From assembly GCA_040882555.1 (NCBI GenBank), contig JBBEBC010000022.1:1-7417 (forward strand): a DNA stretch of 7,417 bases, read 5' to 3'. A program made the position numbers and the translations under genes. Origin of the DNA: M30B66 sp040882555. GTDB taxonomy: Bacteria > Bacteroidota > Bacteroidia > M30B66. The first letter of the stretch is position 1. Each line of letters starts with the position of its first letter. Shown piece by piece: positions 1-4,848 of this stretch. The notes beneath the pieces were generated by a model. The model made no database searches, was not told where the DNA came from, and saw only the letters and a list, made by a program, of their open reading frames with translations.

Positions 1-796
1 TAATTCTCATTTTTGCTGCAGCTGTATCATCCGCACCACCAACAATTGCTCCTGCGTGACCCATTCTTCGTCCTGGAGGCGCTGTTTGTCCTGCAATAAA
101 TCCTACAACCGGCTTAGTGCCATGGTCTTTAATCCAACGAGCGGCATCTGCCTCAAGATTTCCTCCAATTTCACCAATCATTACTATTCCTTTGGTTTCG
201 TCGTCAGACATTAGCATTTTAACTGCTTCCAACGTAGTTGTACCAATAATCGGGTCTCCACCTATTCCAATGGCAGTTGAAACCCCTAAACCAGCTTTAA
301 CAACCTGATCGGCAGCTTCATAGGTTAGAGTTCCTGACTTAGAAACTATTCCAATATTTCCCTTCTTGAACACAAAACCAGGCATAATTCCAACTTTCGC
401 TTCATCAGGAGTTATAATTCCCGGACAATTTGGTCCGATAAGATGTAAATCCTTTCCTTTAATATATTCATAAGCCATGATCATATCCTTAACTGGAATA
501 CCTTCAGTAATACATACGATTACCTTAATTCCAGCATCGGCTGCCTCCATAATGGCATCAGCAGCAAAAGCAGGTGGCACAAATATGATAGAAACATTTG
601 CTTTCGTTGATTGAACAGCTTCTTCAACTGTATTAAAAACTGGCTTGTCAAGATGAGTGCTTCCACCCTTTCCCGGAGTAACTCCGCCAACAACGTTTGT
701 TCCGTATTCAATCATCTGGCCTGCGTGGAAAGTTCCTTCGCTACCGGTAAAACCCTGAACAATAATGCGACTATCTTTATTAACCAATACACTCAT
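1..796 (-). CDS. sucD: Succinyl-CoA ligase (ADP/GDP-forming) alpha subunit, C-terminus cut by window edge
   Basis: This is the alpha subunit of succinyl-CoA synthetase, which interconverts succinyl-CoA and succinate with substrate-level phosphorylation in the cytoplasmic TCA cycle, in complex with the beta subunit SucC. Reading leftward from the ATG at 796-794 gives 265 uninterrupted codons to the window edge. The family is about 290 residues long, so roughly 25 C-terminal residues are missing. Visible signatures are the N-terminal CoA-binding fold with GFTGSEGTFHA (residues 15-25) and GGVTPGKGG (37-45), then GPNCPGIITP (121-130), KSGTLTYEA (153-161), IGGDPIIGT (178-186), and the active-site stretch GQTAPPGRRMGHAGAI (236-251). 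His247 in that stretch matches the phosphohistidine of the family (His246 in E. coli). There is no Shine-Dalgarno motif; the leader is A/T-rich. sucC is not visible here and need not be adjacent. The identification is secure; only the end is unseen. Confidence 0.96.
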   Translation of the reverse strand, partial: MSVLVNKDSRIIVQGFTGSEGTFHAGQMIEYGTNVVGGVTPGKGGSTHLDKPVFNTVEEAVQSTKANVSIIFVPPAFAADAIMEAADAGIKVIVCITEGIPVKDMIMAYEYIKGKDLHLIGPNCPGIITPDEAKVGIMPGFVFKKGNIGIVSKSGTLTYEAADQVVKAGLGVSTAIGIGGDPIIGTTTLEAVKMLMSDDETKGIVMIGEIGGNLEADAARWIKDHGTKPVVGFIAGQTAPPGRRMGHAGAIVGGADDTAAAKMRI

Positions 797-820
797 AAGA
801 TTCTGAATATTTTTTCGGCG

Positions 821-828
821 CAAACGTA
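821..828 (-). promoter_or_regulatory. Candidate -7 element of the sucD promoter (TACGTTTG)
   Basis: On the minus strand this octamer matches the Bacteroidota -7 consensus TAnnTTTG exactly. It lies 24 bases upstream of the sucD ATG, so transcription would begin around 813-816 with a short leader of about 20 bases. I see no good TTG-type -33 partner at the usual 17-23 base spacing, so the call rests on the -7 match and its position. Confidence 0.4.
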
Positions 829-880
829 CGCAAAAAATAGCCTTGTTTCTCTCTAAAATGTCATTGCTCTTCGTGTCAAA

Positions 881-909
881 TTGCTTTTTTTTTGAATCAC
901 TTCGATTTG
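881..909 (+). promoter_or_regulatory. Candidate promoter of the flavoprotein gene (TTG-N18-TCGATTTG)
   Basis: TTG at 881-883 is followed 18 bases later by TCGATTTG (902-909), one mismatch from TAnnTTTG, which is an acceptable Bacteroidota -33/-7 arrangement. It would give a leader of about 40 bases before the ATG at 956. A run of nine T (885-893) lies between the two elements. A second candidate, TTAATTTG at 944-951, also has one mismatch but ends only 4 bases before the ATG and would give an almost leaderless mRNA. Sequence alone does not decide between them. Confidence 0.3.
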
Positions 910-955
910 ATGAAAATTATGTCCGAAATTCATCTGTCTGAACTTAATTTGCAGG

Positions 956-2182
956 ATGTTCGATATCATAGTTATTGGAGGTGGTGCCGCAGGATATTTT
1001 AGTGCTATTCAGGCTGCAATGCATTCTAACAACCTGAGAATACTACTACTCGAGAAAAGTAACAAGGTTCTTTCAAAGGTAAAAGTTTCTGGTGGAGGGC
1101 GCTGTAACGTGACCAATGGCATTGAAAATCCGGTTGAATTTGCTTCAAATTATCCACGGGGCGGGAAGTTTATGAAAAAGATTCTTTACGCCTTTTCTCC
1201 TGCCGATTGCAAGAAATGGTTTGAAGACCAAGGTGTTGAGTTGAAACAAGAAAGCGATGGGCGTGTATTTCCTATTACTGATTCATCTCAAACTGTTATC
1301 GATTGCTTGGAAAAGCTTGCAGAAAAATTCGGGGTAAAACTTGCTTTGCAGGAAGGTCTTGAAAATCTCTCCTTTTCGGAGGATGGCTTTACTATCAAAA
1401 CAAGCAAGCAGGTTATAAAATCTAAAACGGTTATTCTCGCCTCCGGCGGAAGTCCAAAAAATGAATCCTATAATTGGCTCAGAGATTTAGGAATTGAAGT
1501 TGAACCGCCTGCTCCAAGTTTGTTTACATTTAACTGTAAACAGCATGAATTCAATGACTTGATGGGACTTTCATGTGAAGCAAAAGTGAGTATCGATGGA
1601 AGCACAGTCAACGAAACTGGACCTTTTCTTATAACTCATTGGGGATTCAGTGGTCCGGCAGTGCTAAAATGCTCCGCCAAAGCTGCTCGATTCCTTCAGG
1701 AAAAGGCCTATGAATTTACCATTAGAATTCACTGGCTTCCTGAATTAAATCAAGATGAAATTAGAGAATGGCTGCAAAAGCAGCAATCAAGCTCATCAAA
1801 ACGCATCATAAAGCATAAAGTTTTTGATGCATTACCACAACGGTTGTGGGAAGCACTTGTAGAAAGATCCGGGATTGATTCAACTAAACTTTGGTCAGAA
1901 ATTCCTAAAAAACAGATCAACATACTTGCTGAGACTCTCAGCGCCGACCGCTGGGAAATAAAGGGAAAGACAACCTTTAAAGAAGAGTTTGTCACCTGCG
2001 GTGGAATAAAACTTAATCAACTCGATCCCAATTCTTGCATGATAAAAAGCATTCCAGGGCTTTTCGCCGCTGGAGAACTTCTCGATATTGATGGAGTTAC
2101 CGGTGGATTCAACTTCCAAAATGCATGGTCAACTGCTTATGTATCAGCTCACGGAGCCTTAGCTTATTTGAAAAATCATTGA
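956..2182 (+). CDS. HI0933/YhiN/BaiN-family FAD-dependent oxidoreductase
   Basis: This 408-residue cytoplasmic flavoprotein belongs to the HI0933-like family (TIGR00275 type; E. coli YhiN is a relative), usually about 400 residues, so it looks complete. The N-terminal Rossmann motif VIGGGAAGYFSA (residues 6-17) binds the FAD ADP moiety. The family hallmark SGGGRCNVTN is at 45-54, followed by LASGGSP (161-167), ITHWGFSGPAVL (226-237), and the C-terminal FAD-contact region FVTCGGI (345-351) plus PGLFAAGELLDIDGVTGGF (367-385). The reaction is not established for most members. One relative, BaiN, was described as a bile-acid-pathway reductase, and others carry the label 'aminoacetone oxidase family'; neither should be transferred here. 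The ATG at 956 is the only reasonable start: upstream the frame reaches a TGA at 911-913 with no earlier ATG. No Shine-Dalgarno motif is usefully placed. It converges on the next gene, overlapping it by 7 bases at the stops. The family is certain, the substrate unknown. Confidence 0.93.
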   Translation: MFDIIVIGGGAAGYFSAIQAAMHSNNLRILLLEKSNKVLSKVKVSGGGRCNVTNGIENPVEFASNYPRGGKFMKKILYAFSPADCKKWFEDQGVELKQESDGRVFPITDSSQTVIDCLEKLAEKFGVKLALQEGLENLSFSEDGFTIKTSKQVIKSKTVILASGGSPKNESYNWLRDLGIEVEPPAPSLFTFNCKQHEFNDLMGLSCEAKVSIDGSTVNETGPFLITHWGFSGPAVLKCSAKAARFLQEKAYEFTIRIHWLPELNQDEIREWLQKQQSSSSKRIIKHKVFDALPQRLWEALVERSGIDSTKLWSEIPKKQINILAETLSADRWEIKGKTTFKEEFVTCGGIKLNQLDPNSCMIKSIPGLFAAGELLDIDGVTGGFNFQNAWSTAYVSAHGALAYLKNH

Positions 2183-3111
2183 AGCTTAAGTGCCATAATC
2201 TTTTGAAATAAGACATCAGCCAATTTCAAGTTCGATTCATGAGTCCAACCTGCAATATGCGGTGTTAATAGGAGTTTGGGATGGTTTCTCAAACGCTCAA
2301 TAAGTTCGGGTGAAGCATTGAGATTCTCAAACGAAAGACTTTCAAATTCTAAGACATCCAACCCAGCTCCCAATACGTTGCCTGCATCAATAGCATCAAG
2401 CAAATCTTTCGTGTTTAAACATTTGCCTCTCGAAGTATTAATCAACCAGATGGGCTTCTTAAATTGAGAAAGCCAATTTTTATTCACCAATTGAGCAGTT
2501 TCATTCGTTAATGGAATATGCAAACTTATCACATCCGCATTTGCGAAAATTTCATGCATATCAACCAATTGAATATCATGGTTATCATTGCTACTTACGT
2601 AAGGATCGTTAACAAGAATATTCACGTCAAAGCATTTAAGCTTTCTAGCTAAAGCTTGACCAGTATTACCAAAACCTATTATTCCAACCGTTTTACCTTC
2701 AAGTTCAAAACCACGATTTCCTTCTCTGATCCATTGACCGGAGCGCACTTCTATATCAGCCTTGCGCATATTATTCATTAAATTGAGAAGTAATCCCATT
2801 GAATGCTCTGCAACAGCATTTCGGTTTCCCTCGGGAGCGTGCAAACAGTGAATTCCCTTTGACTGAGCATATGGCACGTCAATATTTTCCATGCCTGCGC
2901 CTACTCTTGCTATAAACTTCAAGTTTTTAGCTGCACTAATCATTGCTACATCAAACTTGAACTTGCTTCTTATCACAACTCCATCATATTCAAAAATTAC
3001 GTTCTTTATTGAATCTAAATCTGTTTCCTGAAGGTCATCACAGGTAAATCCTGACAACTTTAATGAACCTTTAAGATGAGGATGAGCCGAGTCGGCAAAT
3101 AGTATTTTCAT
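2176..3111 (-). CDS. D-2-hydroxyacid dehydrogenase (phosphoglycerate/hydroxypyruvate-type)
   Basis: This 311-residue NAD-dependent dehydrogenase belongs to the D-isomer-specific 2-hydroxyacid family, which oxidises D-2-hydroxyacids or reduces 2-oxoacids in the cytoplasm. The nucleotide-binding motif GIIGFGNTGQAL is at 143-154, and an acidic residue after the second strand (Asp169) favours NAD over NADP. The catalytic triad is intact: Arg228 in NTSRG, Glu257 in LDVLEFES, and His285 in LTPHIAGWT. The Arg-Glu spacing of 29 residues equals that of E. coli SerA. The substrate-binding lobe shows VIRSKFKFD (46-54) and RVGAGMENID (69-78). It lacks the C-terminal ACT regulatory domain of long SerA enzymes, so if it is a phosphoglycerate dehydrogenase it is the short, non-ACT type; glyoxylate/hydroxypyruvate reductase or another 2-ketoacid reductase is equally possible. 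No serC or other serine-pathway gene is adjacent. It starts at an ATG 76 bases from tpiA, divergently, without a Shine-Dalgarno motif. The family is secure, the substrate open. Confidence 0.92.
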   Translation of the reverse strand: MKILFADSAHPHLKGSLKLSGFTCDDLQETDLDSIKNVIFEYDGVVIRSKFKFDVAMISAAKNLKFIARVGAGMENIDVPYAQSKGIHCLHAPEGNRNAVAEHSMGLLLNLMNNMRKADIEVRSGQWIREGNRGFELEGKTVGIIGFGNTGQALARKLKCFDVNILVNDPYVSSNDNHDIQLVDMHEIFANADVISLHIPLTNETAQLVNKNWLSQFKKPIWLINTSRGKCLNTKDLLDAIDAGNVLGAGLDVLEFESLSFENLNASPELIERLRNHPKLLLTPHIAGWTHESNLKLADVLFQKIMALKLQ

Positions 3112-3163
3112 GTTCTCAATTTATATTAAAAACTATTGGCAGAATCAATAAATTCTAATCATT

Positions 3164-3171
3164 TATATTTG
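3164..3171 (+). promoter_or_regulatory. Candidate -7 element of the tpiA-prmA promoter (TATATTTG)
   Basis: This is an exact match to the Bacteroidota -7 consensus TAnnTTTG, ending 16 bases before the tpiA ATG and predicting a leader of about 10 bases. A TTG at 3136-3138 lies 25 bases upstream, slightly beyond the usual spacing for a -33 element. It is probably the promoter for both tpiA and prmA. Confidence 0.5.
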
Positions 3172-3182
3172 GCCCAAACTTA
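3164..3182. repeat. 19-base near-palindrome between divergent genes: TAnnTTTGG-C-CCAAAnnTA
   Basis: TATATTTGG, a central C, then CCAAACTTA form an inverted repeat with 7 of 9 positions paired; the core TTTGGCCCAAA pairs fully around the centre. The left arm contains the plus-strand -7 element TATATTTG. The right arm, read on the minus strand, is TAAGTTTG (3182 down to 3175), another exact TAnnTTTG match pointing toward the dehydrogenase gene. It may be two facing promoter elements, a regulator site over the tpiA promoter, or coincidence. Confidence 0.4.
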
Positions 3183-3187
3183 AGTAT

Positions 3188-3940
3188 ATGCGTCAAAATA
3201 TTGTTGCCGGAAACTGGAAAATGAATACGAATCAAGCTGATGCTTTAGACCTTGCAGCAGCAGTTGCCAATGGCCTAAATGGATCTGAGAAAACGAAAAT
3301 CATTGTCTGTCCTCCTTTGCCATGGCTTGTTTCAATTAAAGAAAAGCTAGCTAATTCGAGTGTATTAGTGGGTGCACAAAATTGTTCAAACATGGACAAA
3401 GGGGCTTTTACAGGAGAAGTCTCCGCCTCAATGCTTGCATCAGCAGGAATTTCCTACGTACTTGTTGGTCACAGCGAAAGAAGATCAATCTATCATGAGT
3501 CCAACCAAACGGTAGCCGAAAAATTAGCCCAAGTGCTTAACAATAAAATGATTGCAATTCTTTGCATTGGCGAAACACTCGAAGAACGAAATGCCGGAGA
3601 ATTACACAAAATTATAGATGAACAACTTAGCGAGGCTTTAAAAGGTCTTGATAATGATGCGTATAAGTCCATCATTATAGCTTATGAGCCTGTTTGGGCA
3701 ATCGGCACAGGGCTTACAGCCACTCCAGAACAAGCGCAGGAAGTACATGCTTATATCCGACTAAAACTTGGTTCAATGACAAATCAAAACATAGCAGACG
3801 AAATGAGCATACTTTACGGTGGTAGTTGCAATGCATCAAATGCTGCTACTTTATTTGCTCAGCCTGATATTGATGGAGGACTCATTGGAGGAGCCTCTTT
3901 AAAAGCTGAAGATTTCTTAACGATAGCTCGTTCATTTTGA
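3188..3940 (+). CDS. tpiA: Triosephosphate isomerase
   Basis: This glycolytic/gluconeogenic enzyme interconverts dihydroxyacetone phosphate and glyceraldehyde 3-phosphate in the cytoplasm, usually as a dimer. The 250-residue length is normal for the TIM-barrel family. The substrate-binding pair Asn9 and Lys11 lie in GNWKMN (8-13). The electrophilic His95 is in VLVGHSERR (91-99), and the catalytic base Glu167 is in AYEPVWAIGTG (165-175), which includes the mobile loop 6. The phosphate-binding elements ILYGGS (208-213) and GGLIGGASL (230-238) are also present. All catalytic residues are intact. The ATG at 3188 puts the family's N-terminal NWKMN at the expected distance; there is no Shine-Dalgarno motif, and an exact -7 element lies just upstream. 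The stop codon overlaps the prmA start by 4 bases, indicating one transcript and probable translational coupling. Confidence 0.97.
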   Translation: MRQNIVAGNWKMNTNQADALDLAAAVANGLNGSEKTKIIVCPPLPWLVSIKEKLANSSVLVGAQNCSNMDKGAFTGEVSASMLASAGISYVLVGHSERRSIYHESNQTVAEKLAQVLNNKMIAILCIGETLEERNAGELHKIIDEQLSEALKGLDNDAYKSIIIAYEPVWAIGTGLTATPEQAQEVHAYIRLKLGSMTNQNIADEMSILYGGSCNASNAATLFAQPDIDGGLIGGASLKAEDFLTIARSF

Positions 3941-4770
3941 CCTTCGTTTATATAGAAGCTTCCTTTCAAACCGGCAGCGACAGGAGCTTAAAGGATATTT
4001 TAATATCTGAACTTGCAGATATCGAATTCGATAGTTTTATGGATTCTGAGGAGGGCTTTTTGGCCTATGTTCGTGAAGATTTGTTTGATGAGAAACTTTT
4101 TAACGATTTGGTTTCCCACCGTGAGGTGGATAAAAAATTTACGCTTACGCGGATTGAACCTCAAAACTGGAATGCCTTATGGGAAGCGCAATTTGATCCA
4201 ATAGAAATTGAAAATAAAGTTTACATAAGAGCTCCATTTCACGAGAAACCGAAGGGTTTTATTTATGATTTAGTAATAGAGCCGAAAATGTCTTTTGGAA
4301 CAGGACATCATGCCACTACCCGGATGATGTGTGCAGCAATGCTTGAAATAGAATTGACTGGTCAGAACATTTGTGATATGGGATGCGGTACAGGGATTTT
4401 AGGAATACTTGCCAAAAAAGCCGGAGCAGAAAAAGTAGTTGGGATTGATATCGAAGACTGGGCGGTAGAAAACTCAATAGAAAATGCTGAGAGAAACGAT
4501 GTTGAAATGGAAGTTGTTTTAGGCGGTGCCGAAAAGCTTGAGAGTAGATTGTTTGAAGGGGTTTTGGCAAACATTAATAGAAATATTTTAATTGCTGATT
4601 TTGATAAATATAAAGCCAGTTTAGAAGTTGGAGGATGGATATTATTGAGCGGATTCCTTGAAACAGATGTTAAGGCAATTATAAATAAAGGGGAAGAACT
4701 AGGTTTCACGCTAGAAAAAACATATTTTGAAGATCATTGGAGATGCCTGAGAATGAGAAGAATCGCTTAG
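3937..4770 (+). CDS. prmA: Ribosomal protein L11 methyltransferase, TTG start
   Basis: PrmA is a cytoplasmic SAM-dependent enzyme that methylates ribosomal protein L11. At 277 residues it is slightly shorter than E. coli PrmA (about 293). The N-terminal L11-recognition domain occupies roughly residues 1-95 and includes NWNALWEAQFDPI (77-89). The catalytic domain follows, with PKMSFGTGHHATTRMM (116-131), SAM motif I CDMGCGTGILG (146-156), the acidic strand end GIDIEDWAVENSIEN (169-183), and LANINRNIL (210-218), the region that closes over the cofactor. The start is inferred as TTG at 3937, sharing bases with the tpiA stop in TTGA. No ATG occurs in frame before residue 35, too late to keep the N-terminal domain, and TFVYIEASF fits the family's beginning. 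There is no Shine-Dalgarno motif, so coupling to tpiA termination may drive initiation. The family is certain; the exact first codon is slightly less so. Confidence 0.94.
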   Translation: MTFVYIEASFQTGSDRSLKDILISELADIEFDSFMDSEEGFLAYVREDLFDEKLFNDLVSHREVDKKFTLTRIEPQNWNALWEAQFDPIEIENKVYIRAPFHEKPKGFIYDLVIEPKMSFGTGHHATTRMMCAAMLEIELTGQNICDMGCGTGILGILAKKAGAEKVVGIDIEDWAVENSIENAERNDVEMEVVLGGAEKLESRLFEGVLANINRNILIADFDKYKASLEVGGWILLSGFLETDVKAIINKGEELGFTLEKTYFEDHWRCLRMRRIA

Positions 4771-4813
4771 CATAAATCTCCAAAATCTTACAAGGTTATT
4801 ACTGCTTTTTACT

Positions 4814-4821
4814 TACTTTTG
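4814..4821 (+). promoter_or_regulatory. Candidate -7 element of the TPR-caspase gene promoter (TACTTTTG)
   Basis: This is an exact TAnnTTTG match in the 78-base gap after prmA. Transcription from it would begin near 4827, giving a leader of about 20 bases to the ATG at 4849. Its last three bases are the in-frame TTG at 4819 that would otherwise extend the protein by 10 residues, so this element argues against that start. No convincing -33 partner is visible. Confidence 0.45.
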
Positions 4822-4848
4822 AAGTTAGCCTTCATCCAAACTACGACC

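Noticed and set aside
611..856. Plus-strand open frame of 81 codons antisense to the start of sucD
   Set aside because: It lies opposite the well-supported sucD gene, has no recognisable domain, and runs across the sucD promoter region.
885..893. Run of nine T as a terminator
   Set aside because: No hairpin precedes it, and it lies between two divergent gene starts where neither transcript ends.
1750..2119. Minus-strand open frames inside the flavoprotein gene
   Set aside because: They mirror the conserved C-terminal FAD region of the flavoprotein and show no independent coding signal.
2163..2212. CTTATTT / AAATAAG inverted repeat as a convergent terminator
   Set aside because: A seven-base AT-rich stem with a loop of about 36 bases and no T-tract is not a believable terminator.
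4362..4709. Minus-strand open frame of 115 codons inside prmA
   Set aside because: Low-complexity Ser/Pro/Leu-rich translation typical of the antisense frame of a real gene; prmA motifs are intact on the plus strand.
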